64,000 bases of DNA from Castellaniella daejeonensis (GCF_039523555.1 NZ_BAAAFN010000015.1:496001-560000); one strand, 5' to 3'; numbered from the stretch's first letter, positions 39,838 to 49,276 are shown. The notes: generated by a model from the sequence alone, not told the origin. Made by a program: numbers and translations.

Positions 39838-41796
39838 TCACAGCGGAATTGCCGCATCCAATGAGCGCAGAAACTTCTTTGCTGACTGAAAGCCGACGAC
39901 TTGAAAGTCGATTTCCTCGCCCTGCCTGTCGAAGAAGATAATCCCAGGCGGGCCGAGAAGCCCAAAACGCTTGAGCAGCGCTTGATCGGCCGCATTATTG
40001 GCCGTCACATCAGCCTTGAGCAAAATGACATCCTTCAGCCTGTCCCTAACCTTCGAATCGGTGAATGTAAATAGCTCCATTTCCTTGCACGACACGCACC
40101 AATCCGCCCAGAAGTCCAGCATCACATAGCGGCCATCGGCAGCTTGCAATTGCGCATCAAGCTCAGCAAGACTTGTGATTTTCTGAAACTGAAACGCGCC
40201 ATCAGAGCCTTCCCGGTCGATTGACGCGCTCGAGCTCACGAAGGCGCTCAAGGGCTGCAGGATGTCGCGGCTCCCCGATAATGCGCCGACAAAAATTGCC
40301 AAACCCAGTGTCAAGGCGATTATTCCGACACCCTTTCCAAAGCGAACAGCCCCGGGCGAGGTTGCGGGCAGCGGATCCAGCGCCTTCAAGTACATGGCCG
40401 AAATGATGAGCAAAACGGCCCACAAAATCATATGAACGACGGCTGGGACTACCGGGGAAATGAGGTAAACGGCGACAGCGAGCATGGTGACACCAAAGAA
40501 ATGCTGTACCGATCTCATCCATGGACCCGCTTTGGGCAGCAGTGCCCCTGCTGTCGTCCCAAAAATCAAGAGGGGTACGCCCATCCCTATGGCCATCGTG
40601 AATAGAGCTAAACCGCCCAGTACCACATCTTCGGTTTGTCCGATGTAAAGCAATGCCCCCGCAAGCGGCGCTGCAACGCACGGCCCCACGATGACAGCCG
40701 AGAGCACTCCCATCAAAAACACGCTTACGACCTTACCTCCGCCCCGGCGATTTGCCGCGCCAGCCAATCGAGTCTGTATGGAGGCAGGTATTTGCAACTG
40801 GTAAAATCCGAACATCGAAAGCGCGAGCAGCACAAAGACGGCTGCAAAGCTTCCCAGAACCCACGGGTTTTGCAGATACGCCGCCAACATGGTACCGGCC
40901 ATGCCGGCCGCCACGCCGGCCAGGGCGTATGTCACTGCCATTGCTAAGACGTACACCAGTGACAGGCCGAATGCATGCCGACGGCTAAGCTTGTCACCCT
41001 GACCAATAATCATGCCGGACAGGATGGGAATCATGGGCAGCATGCAGGGGGTAAAAGCTAGAACCAGGCCAAAACCGAAGAATGCCGCGAGCAGCGCCCA
41101 AGTGTTGCCTTGCGCGAACAGGTCCCGCACCAAACTTGTGTCAGAAACCGACTTCCTGGCAGCTTGATTGGGCGCCGTACCACTTTCGTCAATCGACTGT
41201 TGCTCAACAGCAGGCTGAATCGAAACTGCGGGCGCAGCCGAATTTGCCAGCGAAATCGTGAGGGTTTGCTCCATTGGCGGATAGCAAACCCCTGTTGGAT
41301 CGTTACAACCCTGGAGAGATGCGCGCAAACGCACCAACTCCGGTTTATCACTTGCCGGGCGATTCAATGTGATCAGGGCCTCTATCGAATCGTAATAAAC
41401 CTCGACCGGCCCGAACGTGGGATCATCTTTGAGCTTTCCTTTCGGCAGCGATACGTCCGCAATCGTCACATCTTGCGAATTCTCAATATGGAATGCAATA
41501 CGATCACGGTATAGATAATAACCTTGGGCAGCTGTTAATGTGGCAACCAAGGTGTCCCGATTCTGAGCAGAAACGGCCACCTGAAACGCTTCTTCCGGCG
41601 GTAGCAACTCTTGCTCTTTAGGTGCGCCGCCGAACAATCCTCGAAGAGAATCCAATACACCGCCTGATGAAGCGGCGGCCAAGGCTGGAGCAACCGATGC
41701 TGCTGGAACGGAGCCAACGGCATATGCGTGGCTAAAACCAGTTAGCCCAGCCAGTAGCAACGTAAGCGCCGCTACGATTAAACGAACTGCTTTCAC
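39838..41796 (-). CDS. dsbD: DsbD thiol:disulfide interchange protein
   Basis: A 652-residue protein moving reducing power from the cytoplasm to the periplasm. A signal peptide ends near residue 26 (FSHAYA). The N-terminal DsbD-alpha domain (about 60-185) has the Cys in QGCNDPTGVCYPP, the eight-helix membrane domain (about 235-500) has the Cys in FTPCMLPMIPIL and VGPCVAAPL, and the C-terminal thioredoxin domain has WADWCVSCKEME. All redox Cys pairs are present. In a copper region it would keep periplasmic Cys ligands reduced. A CopR-like box lies 74 bases upstream. Confidence 0.93.
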   Translation of the reverse strand: MKAVRLIVAALTLLLAGLTGFSHAYAVGSVPAASVAPALAAASSGGVLDSLRGLFGGAPKEQELLPPEEAFQVAVSAQNRDTLVATLTAAQGYYLYRDRIAFHIENSQDVTIADVSLPKGKLKDDPTFGPVEVYYDSIEALITLNRPASDKPELVRLRASLQGCNDPTGVCYPPMEQTLTISLANSAAPAVSIQPAVEQQSIDESGTAPNQAARKSVSDTSLVRDLFAQGNTWALLAAFFGFGLVLAFTPCMLPMIPILSGMIIGQGDKLSRRHAFGLSLVYVLAMAVTYALAGVAAGMAGTMLAAYLQNPWVLGSFAAVFVLLALSMFGFYQLQIPASIQTRLAGAANRRGGGKVVSVFLMGVLSAVIVGPCVAAPLAGALLYIGQTEDVVLGGLALFTMAIGMGVPLLIFGTTAGALLPKAGPWMRSVQHFFGVTMLAVAVYLISPVVPAVVHMILWAVLLIISAMYLKALDPLPATSPGAVRFGKGVGIIALTLGLAIFVGALSGSRDILQPLSAFVSSSASIDREGSDGAFQFQKITSLAELDAQLQAADGRYVMLDFWADWCVSCKEMELFTFTDSKVRDRLKDVILLKADVTANNAADQALLKRFGLLGPPGIIFFDRQGEEIDFQVVGFQSAKKFLRSLDAAIPL

Positions 41797-41870
41797 CAGC
41801 TACCAACCATACAGATTAATGGAAACCAACTAATGTAATCTGCACCTGCTGTCAGTCGCGTTACCTAGAG

Positions 41871-41886
41871 ATTACATTTTTGTCAT
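41871..41886. promoter_or_regulatory. CopR-box-like palindrome, upstream of dsbD
   Basis: ATTACATTTTTGTCAT, one mismatch from the copA copy, 74 bases upstream of the dsbD start. Confidence 0.7.
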
Positions 41887-42020
41887 GTTTCTGCAGCTGC
41901 CTTCGATGAAAAAATTTCTCTGAGAGACCAAGGGGTGATTTATCCTCTTAATTGGGCCGCAGCAAAGGTGGTTTCGAAGAGCATCGAACAACGCACAACA
42001 GAAACAGAGAAAGGCGCTTC

Positions 42021-42056
42021 CCGGGCGGCTACCGCAGTTCCGCAGTAGCCGCCCGG
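42021..42056 (-). terminator. Hairpin after the YVTN gene
   Basis: A perfect 12-bp stem: CCGGGCGGCTAC (42021-42032) and GTAGCCGCCCGG (42045-42056), 11 bases after the gene's stop on the minus strand. A pyrimidine-rich but not pure T tract follows, so it is a probable rather than certain terminator. Confidence 0.55.
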
Positions 42057-42067
42057 TAGACTGTGCC

Positions 42068-43125
42068 CTACGGGAGGGCACGATAAGTGATGCCATTTGG
42101 AGCGGAACCGACCTTATAAGTCCCGACTACGGCCTGTGTAGCTGTGTCGATGGCGCTCACGGTATCGGCCTTATTGTTCGTAATGAACACCCACTTGCCA
42201 TCATCACTTGCCACCACCCCGTGCGCCCCCATGCCCGTCGTTACAGTATCCACAACGCGCTGTGTCCCAATGTCGATTACAGACACCGTATTATCGGGAT
42301 CGCTATCACTGCCTTGGTTGGCCACGTACATTTTTCTGCCGTCTGGCGTGGAAAAAAGCTGAATCGGGTTGCGCCCCACTTGGATCTTACCGGTGACTTC
42401 CCGAGTACCCGTATCGATGACGGCAACACTATTCTCATCGCGCAGTGACACATAAACCTGTGCCCCATTCGGCGTAAATGCGACCTGAACCGGCGCTTTC
42501 CCTACAGGGATGCGTGCAGACTCTTTCAGATTCTCCGCGTCGATTACCGACACGCTATTGTCAGTAACGTTCGCTACGTATAGCTCACGCCCATCCGGGC
42601 TGAGACGCAACCCATGGGGGGGTAACTGCCGGTAGGAATTTCGGCGACAACGGCTTTCCGGCTGATGTCGACTACCGTTACCTGGTTCGCATCAGCATTG
42701 GTTATAAAGGCAAGATCACCACCCTTGCTAGTGACGACGTGGGCAGGATGGTCGCCTGAAGGCAGCGTCGCGATGAGTTCGCCTGGCTTGCTTGCATCCA
42801 GGAGCACCAGCGCCGCTTGGGCACCGTGGCCGTGCGTAGCTGCTGCGGGTGTTGACTGGCTCTCTACACCACCATGGCCTCCATGCCCCTCCGAAGGTGC
42901 GCCAACGGCCAGGAGAAATTTGCCATCAAGTGATATTTGGACGTTATGAGGGACGACGGGTATATCAACCGTACGGACTTCGCCTGAGCTTAGTGTGATC
43001 GCGCTGATGGAGCCATCGCCCTCGTTAGCGCTATAGACGACTCCGTGGGCTGGCGAGGCAGCATTCGCCACTCCTATGGTGGCAGCGAGTATAGCTGTAA
43101 TCAAGCTAATATGGAACTTCTGCAT
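42068..43125 (-). pseudogene. YVTN beta-propeller protein, frameshifted in a C7 tract
   Basis: A periplasmic seven-bladed propeller of the YVTN/cytochrome-D1-like type. The ATG at 43125 (GGAG upstream) starts a signal peptide ending near ANA. Repeated blade motifs such as YVANVTDNSVSVIDAE and FITNNKADTVSAIDTA follow. A His-rich insert (EGHGGHGGVE, ATHGHGAQA) lies near residue 80. The frame breaks at a run of seven C (minus strand, 42616-42622): the first part runs to a stop at 42574, the second continues in another frame to 42068. One extra C would restore GSYPPHGLRLSPDG. It could be a real mutation or a sequencing error. Such proteins are common in copper operons, function unproven. Confidence 0.8.
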
Positions 43126-43219
43126 TTCAAACTCCAGAACGGAAACAGCCAGGCGTTGGTGAGAGGACAGCCGACTGCAAGTGGGACTCTGTTGAACAAC
43201 CGTAGACAAACCGATCCGC

Positions 43220-43480
43220 TCAACGTCGTTCATCGACAATGTTGCTCGTTTCGGACAGCGGCACCGCTGGTGCCTCACGCTGCGTGGTCTCTTGTTCTTT
43301 GTGGCAAGAGTGCATGCCTTTCATCATGAAGAACATCATCAGGGGGCAAATCAGAAAGAACAATGCTGGTGCCAAGGCTGTGATCAATTCACGGGCGGCG
43401 GGAAAGGTGGCGTAGGCAACGGCAATCACAGCGGCCAGGCCGGCCCCCGCTTTTAGCATCATCTTGATATCGCATTTCAT
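43220..43480 (-). CDS. DUF2933 small membrane protein
   Basis: An 86-residue inner-membrane protein of the DUF2933 type: start MKCDIKMMLKAGAGLAAVIA, a second hydrophobic stretch ALAPALFFLICPLMMFFMM and a short cytoplasmic-like polar tail. Members are often found in metal-resistance loci; the function is unknown. It is the first gene of the minus-strand copper run, 94 bases before the YVTN gene. Confidence 0.85.
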   Translation of the reverse strand: MKCDIKMMLKAGAGLAAVIAVAYATFPAARELITALAPALFFLICPLMMFFMMKGMHSCHKEQETTQREAPAVPLSETSNIVDERR

Positions 43481-43589
43481 GGTGTATTTCCTTGTGTGAG
43501 TTGCGGTGATCGCTAAGCTGCATGGTCAGCGTGACGCGACCATAAGAAGCAATGTAACTGGGCAACGCTGTCAAAACCGTTGCGATTCG

Positions 43590-43605
43590 ATTACATATTT
43601 GTCAC
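43590..43605. promoter_or_regulatory. CopR-box-like site, upstream of the DUF2933 gene
   Basis: ATTACATATTTGTCAC, 109 bases upstream of the leftward DUF2933 gene. Confidence 0.6.
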
Positions 43606-43712
43606 CCACACCGGAGCTGCACGAAACACAGCAACTTTTAAGGCCCAGCACCTCACAACACATATCTTTGCCGCCGTTCTGCCACAAACCAACACAAAGC
43701 ACCTAAAGCACC

Positions 43713-43728
43713 ATTACAAAAATGTAAT
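43713..43728. promoter_or_regulatory. CopR-box-like palindrome, upstream of copRS
   Basis: ATTACAAAAATGTAAT, a perfect inverted repeat 273 bases before copR; probably autoregulation from a distant promoter or joint control with the leftward operon. Confidence 0.65.
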
Positions 43729-44001
43729 CATTTCGTCATGATCCTGTTCGGAGGCGTATCCTAGACTGCGATGTACTGGCCAGCCTTAGCCAAGTTCACT
43801 GCATTACCGGCTATGAACCTTCCGCGCAGCCTGAACCCGGCAGTAACTGTCGAGCATTATTTTTGCCGCAACATCGCAGACTCATGAACACGCATGCTGC
43901 TGGCTTACGCGCCGATGGAAACGTTTATCGCTACCACTAAGCGATGAAGTCCGTAGCAGTATTTTTTAAGCGCCACAACCAGGAACCTGAGGAATGCAGC
44001 C

Positions 44002-44685
44002 ATGAAACTGCTTCTCGTTGAAGACGAAGTCAAGACCGGTGATTATGTCAAGCAAGGCCTGACCGAATCCGGATTTATCGTTGACCTTGCCCGTAACGGA
44101 TTGGACGGACACCATTTGGCGCTGACCGGATCCTACGATCTGATCATCCTGGACGTCATGCTTCCCGATGTCGAAGGCTGGCGGATTGTTCAGGCATTGC
44201 GAGCGGCAGAATCTGCGACGCCAGTCCTCTTTCTTACAGCACGCGACAGCGTAGAGGATCGCGTCAAAGGCTTAGAGCTGGGCGCTGACGACTATCTGGT
44301 AAAGCCATTTGCCTTTTCTGAACTCTTGGCTCGGGTGCGGACTCTATTGCGGCGCAGTGCAGCCCCGGTATTTAACGACCAGCTTCAGGTGGCCAATCTA
44401 ACGCTCGACATTCCTCGCCGACGGGCGCAGCGTGATGGTGTGCGCATCGACCTGACCAATAAGGAGTTTGCGCTATTGGAGTTGCTGGTCCGTCGCCAGA
44501 GCGAAGTGCTGCCGCGCTCTTTGATTGCATCGCAGGTATGGGATATGAACTTTGACAGCGACACCAACGTCATTGACGTTGCCATCCGCCGACTGAGGGC
44601 CAAGATCGATGACGATTACGAGCCCAAGCTGATTCATACCGTCCGAGGCATGGGTTATATGCTGGACGTCACACCTTCTGCTTGA
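44002..44685 (+). CDS. copR: CopR heavy-metal response regulator (OmpR family)
   Basis: A 227-residue regulator. The receiver domain (1-120) has the acidic pair in LVEDEVKTG, the phospho-acceptor Asp51 in LIILDVMLPD and Lys in LVKPFAFSEL. The C-terminal winged helix (about 128-225) has RLRAKIDDDYEPKLIHTVRGMGYML. The heavy-metal subgroup (CusR/CopR/PcoR) is indicated by VKQGLTESGFIVDLARNG. It would bind the ATTACA-N4-TGTAAT-type palindromes in this region. Its stop overlaps the sensor gene region. Confidence 0.95.
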   Translation: MKLLLVEDEVKTGDYVKQGLTESGFIVDLARNGLDGHHLALTGSYDLIILDVMLPDVEGWRIVQALRAAESATPVLFLTARDSVEDRVKGLELGADDYLVKPFAFSELLARVRTLLRRSAAPVFNDQLQVANLTLDIPRRRAQRDGVRIDLTNKEFALLELLVRRQSEVLPRSLIASQVWDMNFDSDTNVIDVAIRRLRAKIDDDYEPKLIHTVRGMGYMLDVTPSA

Positions 44686-44687
44686 CG

Positions 44688-46094
44688 ATGAAGCGACGAC
44701 CCGCGTCTCTCGCTTTACGGCTGACGGTCTCTATTGGGGCAGTGATCACGATCGTGCTGCTCTGCTTCGGCTGGATGATCGAGCGGTCTATCAATAACCA
44801 TTTCATTCAGCAGGATGTGGACGAGTTGAACGCAGTGGTTCAAGCGTTGAAGCACACGCTCGCCACCGTCCCGGCCAACGAAAGCCCTGAAGCATTTCGG
44901 GATCGTTTGGCGAATGCCGTCTCGGGCCACCACAACGCACAGTACCAGATTTCAACGTCCACCGGCTCGGTCATTTATTCGACACCCGGCTCAGACCTGG
45001 CGAGATTTGCAGGCATTGCGCGACCCGTCGAGCGAATTTCCATTGACACGGTCGGCACATGGCAGGATCAGGGCGAAACATTCAGGGGTGCTCTGTTAAG
45101 AATGGAGTCCGAAAGCCTGCCCAAGATCGGGCCACTGACCATTGCCGTGGCAACCGGCATCAATTTCCATTTGCACTACCTCGAAAGCTTTCGCGGCTAT
45201 CTTCGACTGATCATAATCGGCGCCTGCTTGATCGCCATTTTGGCTACCTGGATGGCGGTGCATCAAGGCCACGCACCAATACGACGCATCAGCCGCGAGA
45301 TAGGAAGAATCAAGTCTGATCAATTACACATACGCCTGGATCCCGACAGCGTTCCCGCCGAACTGGTTGAATTGACACGGTCTTTCAACGAAATGCTCCA
45401 CCGTCTTGAAGAGGTCTTCACGCGGTTATCGGAATTTTCGGGAGACATTGCACACGAGTTGCGCACGCCAATCACCAATATAAGAACGCAGACCGAAGTG
45501 GCGCTTTCGCAAGCGCGCAGCGTCGATCAATACCAGGAAATTTTGTATTCCAACCTGGAAGAGTATGAGCGCATGGCCAAGATGGTAGGCGACATGCTGT
45601 TTCTGGCGCAAGCGGACAACCATTTGCTTAAACCCGAGCTTGTTACAATCGACCTCGACACAGAAATACGTACGCTTTTCGATTACTTCGGCGCGTGGGC
45701 AGAAGAACGCAGGGTCTCTCTGGAATTGGTCAGCGAACGAGTATGTACGCTGGGTGACACGCTGATGATCCGGCGCGCCTTGAGCAACTTGCTGTCCAAC
45801 GCCATCCGCTATACACCGCAGGAAAAGACCATCTCGGTTCACATTGAAGGCAATGGGGAATCTGTGAAGATTCGGATAGTGAACCCCGGCCCCCAGATCC
45901 CGCCGGAGCACTTGCCTCACATTTTCGAGCGCTTCTATCGCCCCGACGCCTCACGTCAGCGTTCTTCGGAAGGAGCCGGCCTGGGATTGGCGATTGCCAA
46001 ATCCATATTCGAGGCACATGCAGGCCGAATTACAGCGACTTCAACCGAGCAAGAGACTGCCTTCGAGGTGCGACTGCCCGCGCAAACGTGTTGA
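44688..46094 (+). CDS. copS: CopS heavy-metal sensor histidine kinase
   Basis: A 468-residue membrane kinase of the CusS/CopS group. Membrane helices at about residues 12-32 and 162-184 flank a periplasmic sensor domain; a HAMP domain follows (HAPIRRISREIGRI), then the phospho-acceptor His in SGDIAHELRTPITNIRTQ, the N box (ALSNLLSNAIRYTP) and G box EGAGLGLAIAKSI. The ATG at 44688 is used; a TTG two codons upstream (44682) overlaps the copR stop. Confidence 0.93.
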   Translation: MKRRPASLALRLTVSIGAVITIVLLCFGWMIERSINNHFIQQDVDELNAVVQALKHTLATVPANESPEAFRDRLANAVSGHHNAQYQISTSTGSVIYSTPGSDLARFAGIARPVERISIDTVGTWQDQGETFRGALLRMESESLPKIGPLTIAVATGINFHLHYLESFRGYLRLIIIGACLIAILATWMAVHQGHAPIRRISREIGRIKSDQLHIRLDPDSVPAELVELTRSFNEMLHRLEEVFTRLSEFSGDIAHELRTPITNIRTQTEVALSQARSVDQYQEILYSNLEEYERMAKMVGDMLFLAQADNHLLKPELVTIDLDTEIRTLFDYFGAWAEERRVSLELVSERVCTLGDTLMIRRALSNLLSNAIRYTPQEKTISVHIEGNGESVKIRIVNPGPQIPPEHLPHIFERFYRPDASRQRSSEGAGLGLAIAKSIFEAHAGRITATSTEQETAFEVRLPAQTC

Positions 46095-46166
46095 AGCCTA
46101 ACGAAACGTCTCTTCTGGGCTTGTTTGCCGGGCGGGGGCCTTAGGACAAGCGCATGTCCATGAGCA

Positions 46167-46475
46167 TCAACTTACAGAAAATTGCCCCATCATCCCGTTG
46201 TCTTCGTGTTCAAGGATATGGCAGTGGTACATGAAGGGAGATGTCATCGCCGTCTGCGTGAACTTCACCAGAAGTTCGACCGGCTCTTGGGCGACGACGG
46301 TGTCCCTCTGCCCTTGATCACGAATACCAGGGGCCGAACCATTACGGCTTAACACCTCGAAGTGGACACCATGGATGTGGAACGGATGCGCCATCATGTC
46401 GCCAGAAACCTCCCAAACTGAAGAAAGCCTGAGTGAGCGACACGGCGATGATCCGTTAGCGTCCGGTGAACACAC
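46167..46475 (-). pseudogene. C-terminal fragment of a CueO-like multicopper oxidase
   Basis: About 85 residues match the last domain of a CueO/spore-coat-A-type oxidase: WEVSGDMMAHPFHIHGVHFE, LLVKFTQTA, then FMYHCHILEHEDNGMMGQF. These carry type 1 and type 3 copper ligands, but domains 1 and 2 are missing, and the sequence at the right end of the frame (about 46430-46475) is unrelated. It is distinct from copA at 37797-39704, so a second oxidase once stood here. Confidence 0.82.
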
Positions 46476-46495
46476 CTTGAGGTTCTGGTTGACGC

Positions 46496-46837
46496 TTAGC
46501 CCCAGAAGCAGCCGTAGGGGTCGGCATCGATCTCTTCAAGCACTTTATCCAAGGTCCGTGCTATAGCCAGAGGTTCATAGCTGTGCCACCGAAGGTCGGC
46601 TCGCATCCAGAAGACTTTCCAGGTCCTTTGTGTTTTGACCCATGTCGCCTTTGCGACGGGCTCGATCATCCGCGAACCATCGTATAACCGGCGATCCTCA
46701 TGGACGATGATGGATTGGTTTTCAATGGAGTAGCCAATATCCAATTCATTCCGGATTTCTGGACGAGGACGGCGGCGTGCAATATAGGCAGTCATGGTGC
46801 GATTCACCCCTGCAAGCTCCAATTCACTCAATGCCAT
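46496..46837 (-). CDS. DUF3024 domain protein
   Basis: A 113-residue protein matching the DUF3024 pattern: RPRPEIRNELDIGYSIENQS, PVAKATWVKTQRTWKVFWMR, ADLRWHSYEP and a Cys-containing end DPYGCFWG. The family has no assigned function and is frequent in mobile DNA. It lies between the oxidase fragment and the IS66 element and appears complete. Confidence 0.8.
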   Translation of the reverse strand: MALSELELAGVNRTMTAYIARRRPRPEIRNELDIGYSIENQSIIVHEDRRLYDGSRMIEPVAKATWVKTQRTWKVFWMRADLRWHSYEPLAIARTLDKVLEEIDADPYGCFWG

Positions 46838-46902
46838 GGCTTTCCTCCGGTGTTGGTACGGCAGCGATGCCGGTAGGTGGGTCAGAATTCAACCGACGAT
46901 GA

Positions 46903-48450
46903 TCAACAGCCGGAAGTCGGCTGCCAGCGATGCGGCAGCAACTCCCCGATGCGGCTGTTCGGATGCGTGGGCAGGCGTGTGAGCACGTCCTTCAGATAGG
47001 CATACGGATCATGGCCGTTGAGTTTGGCCGACTGCACCAGACTCATGACCGCCGCAGCCCGTTTGCCAGCGCGCAAGGACCCTGCGAACAGCCAATTGTT
47101 GCGGCCCACTGCGACGGGCCGGATCTGTTGTTCGATCCGGTTGTTGTCGATGGGCAGCATCCCATCATCCAGGTAGCGCGTCAGCGCCACCCAGCGCTTC
47201 AGGCTGTAATCCAGCGCCCGGGCCGTGCCGGAACCCTCTGGCACCTTCTGGCGTTGGGCCAACATCCACTCATGGTATTTGTCGGCCAGCGGTTTGGCGA
47301 CCTGCTGGCGTTGCCTCAAACGCTCCTCCAGGGACAGGCCCTTGAGTTCACGCTCGATCGCGTACAGGCTGCCGATGGACTCCAACGCCTGCGCGGCCAC
47401 CGGGCTCTGGCTGGCCGCGTGCAAGTCGAAGAATTTGCGCCGGGCGTGCGCCATGCAGCCCACCTCAATGATGCCCTGGGTAAAGCAGGCCTTGTAGCCA
47501 ACGTAATCATCGCAGACCAGGCTGCCCGTCCAGTCGCCGAAGAACTCCCGGGCATGCGCCCCGGCACGGCCTTCGGTAAAATCATAGACGACCGCGTTCA
47601 GGCCTTCGAACTGGCTCGGCGTGTAGGCCCACAGATAAGCCTTGTGGGTGGCGCGGCTGCCGGGCTTGAGCAACTTGACCGGGGTCTCGTCGGCATGCAG
47701 CACCCGGTGCGCCAGGATCTCGTCTCGCAGCGCCGCAACCAGCGGCTGCAGCGCGAAGCCGCAGGCACCGACCCACTCCGCCAGGGTTGATCGGGCGATC
47801 TTCAGCCCCGCCCGGGCAAAGATGCCTTCCTGACGGTACAGCGGCAGGTGATCAGCGTACTTGGCGACCAGCACGTGGGCCATCAGGCCAGGCGTAGCCA
47901 GGCCCTTGTCGATGACATAAGCGGGCATCGGGGCCTGGGTAATCGTCTCGCACTGAGGACAGGCCAGGATCGGGCGCACATGACGCTCGACCGTAAAGGT
48001 GCCAGGCGTGTAGTCCAGCTTCTCGCTAACCTCGTCACGCACGAACTTCAGCTGGCAACCGCAGGTGCAGTTCATGCTGTGCGGTTCGTGACGGATCTCG
48101 ACGCGGGGCAGCTCAGGCGGCAAGGCGGCGCGCTTGGGTTGATCCTTAGGGGGCGTGACCGGATCGGCCTTGGGGTTCAAGGCCGCCAGTTGGGCCTCGA
48201 TCTCGACCAGATCCTCGTCAACGGCTTCCTCCAGCAGGCTGCCCTGCACACCGAGCGGCAGTTGCTCGCCGCGCTTGCCGAACCGGAAGCGGCGCAGGGC
48301 CGCGATCTCGAAGGTCAGCTTCTCGTTGAGCGTCTTGGCGGCGGTGAGTTCCTGCTGCGTGCGCCCGAGCGTGTGCATCAGACTGGCCGCCAGTTCGCGC
48401 AATTGCGCGGCGTCCATGTCCTGCAGTGAGTCGGGTGCAACGGCTGTCAT
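46903..48450 (-). CDS. tnpC: IS66-family transposase TnpC
   Basis: A 515-residue DDE transposase. It has an N-terminal coiled region (AQLRELAASLMHTLGRTQQE, FRFGKRGEQL), a Cys zinc-finger region (MNCTCGCQLKF, LACPQCETI), and the catalytic core with VLHADETPVKLLKPG, SLVCDDYVGYKACF and GCMAHARRKFFDLHA. The C-terminal IS66_C domain includes NNRIEQQIRPVAVGRNNWLFAGS. The frame is complete. Confidence 0.95.
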   Translation of the reverse strand: MTAVAPDSLQDMDAAQLRELAASLMHTLGRTQQELTAAKTLNEKLTFEIAALRRFRFGKRGEQLPLGVQGSLLEEAVDEDLVEIEAQLAALNPKADPVTPPKDQPKRAALPPELPRVEIRHEPHSMNCTCGCQLKFVRDEVSEKLDYTPGTFTVERHVRPILACPQCETITQAPMPAYVIDKGLATPGLMAHVLVAKYADHLPLYRQEGIFARAGLKIARSTLAEWVGACGFALQPLVAALRDEILAHRVLHADETPVKLLKPGSRATHKAYLWAYTPSQFEGLNAVVYDFTEGRAGAHAREFFGDWTGSLVCDDYVGYKACFTQGIIEVGCMAHARRKFFDLHAASQSPVAAQALESIGSLYAIERELKGLSLEERLRQRQQVAKPLADKYHEWMLAQRQKVPEGSGTARALDYSLKRWVALTRYLDDGMLPIDNNRIEQQIRPVAVGRNNWLFAGSLRAGKRAAAVMSLVQSAKLNGHDPYAYLKDVLTRLPTHPNSRIGELLPHRWQPTSGC

Positions 48451-48527
48451 GGCGGGCAGTATGCCAGCAGGTGCTGCATCGCACCATCGGCATCAGCCCC
48501 GATTGCACAGCCTGAGCCGGTGCTAGC

Positions 48528-48881
48528 TTAGATGCAGTCGATGACGCCGGCATCGCCCAGGCGTTGCCAGGGCAGGCCCAGCACCAGAGCGCTGGCCTGC
48601 TCGTCGGTGAGCGTCAGGTGTGTGCCGCCTGGCGTGGGCCAGACGAACCTGCCCTGGTTCAGACGTCTGGTCGCTAGCCACACGCCGACGCCATCGTGCA
48701 TCAACACCTTGATGCGTGTGGCGCGGCGGTTGGCAAAGACATAGGCATGATGCGGGTGTGCGGCCCCGAACACGCGCACCACCCGGGCCAGGGTCGTATC
48801 CAGGCCTGCACGCATGTCCATGGGATCGACGGCCAGCCAGATCCGGTCAATGCGGATCATGCCAGGACCAGGCGTGCCCAC
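48528..48881 (-). CDS. tnpB: IS66 Orf2-like accessory protein TnpB
   Basis: A 117-residue protein of the IS66 Orf2 family: IRIDRIWLAVDPMDMRAGLDT, HHAYVFANRRATRIKVLMHDG, GVWLATRRLNQGRFVWP. It overlaps tnpA by 25 bases. The role in transposition is accessory and not understood. Confidence 0.93.
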   Translation of the reverse strand: MGTPGPGMIRIDRIWLAVDPMDMRAGLDTTLARVVRVFGAAHPHHAYVFANRRATRIKVLMHDGVGVWLATRRLNQGRFVWPTPGGTHLTLTDEQASALVLGLPWQRLGDAGVIDCI

Positions 48882-49276
48882 TGGGCCAACGCCTGGTGTT
48901 CAGCCATCGGCCAGTCCAGCGTGAGGGTCAGGCCTCGGCCACTGAGCGTGAGCGGGATACGGGCCTCGGGCTGTGACGGTTGTGTGGACAGCCGTTCGGT
49001 GGCGACCGTCCGGACTGGCACGAAGGGTAGCCAGTTCGCGGGCGCGGGCGCTAGCTCGGTGCGATCCCCAGCGGACTGGGCATCGGCATCATGCAAGCCC
49101 AGACGTTCGTGCTCGATGACCCAACGGCGCAAGACGTTGGGGTTCAGGTCATGTTCGATGGCCACCGCCGCCAGGGAGACGGCTGGGTCCATGCACTGGG
49201 CGACCAGATCGGTCTTGAACTGCGCGGTATAGGTACGGCGCCGACGGCGTGGCTTGCTGACAGGTTCTTGGTGCAT
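48857..49276 (-). CDS. tnpA: IS66 transposase accessory TnpA
   Basis: A 139-residue protein with an HTH_8/TnpA-type DNA-binding region (RRRTYTAQFKTDLVAQCMD, VAIEHDLNPNVLRRWVIEH) and a C-terminal LTLSGRGLTLTLDWP segment. The start at 49276 lies inside the left arm of a 12-bp inverted repeat. Confidence 0.9.
   Translation of the reverse strand: MHQEPVSKPRRRRRTYTAQFKTDLVAQCMDPAVSLAAVAIEHDLNPNVLRRWVIEHERLGLHDADAQSAGDRTELAPAPANWLPFVPVRTVATERLSTQPSQPEARIPLTLSGRGLTLTLDWPMAEHQALAQWARLVLA

Larger units (their letters stand above)
43481..44001. other. Divergent promoter region of the copper operons, no gene
   Basis: The 521 bases between the DUF2933 gene and copR hold two CopR-like boxes (43590-43605 and 43713-43728) and no supported gene. 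Confidence 0.6.
46903..49276 (-). mobile_element. IS66-family element (tnpA-tnpB-tnpC)
   Basis: Three genes in the standard IS66 order on the minus strand. Coordinates cover the coding part only; I could not define terminal repeats. The right side abuts a 12-bp inverted repeat and an IS3 fragment. Confidence 0.85.
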
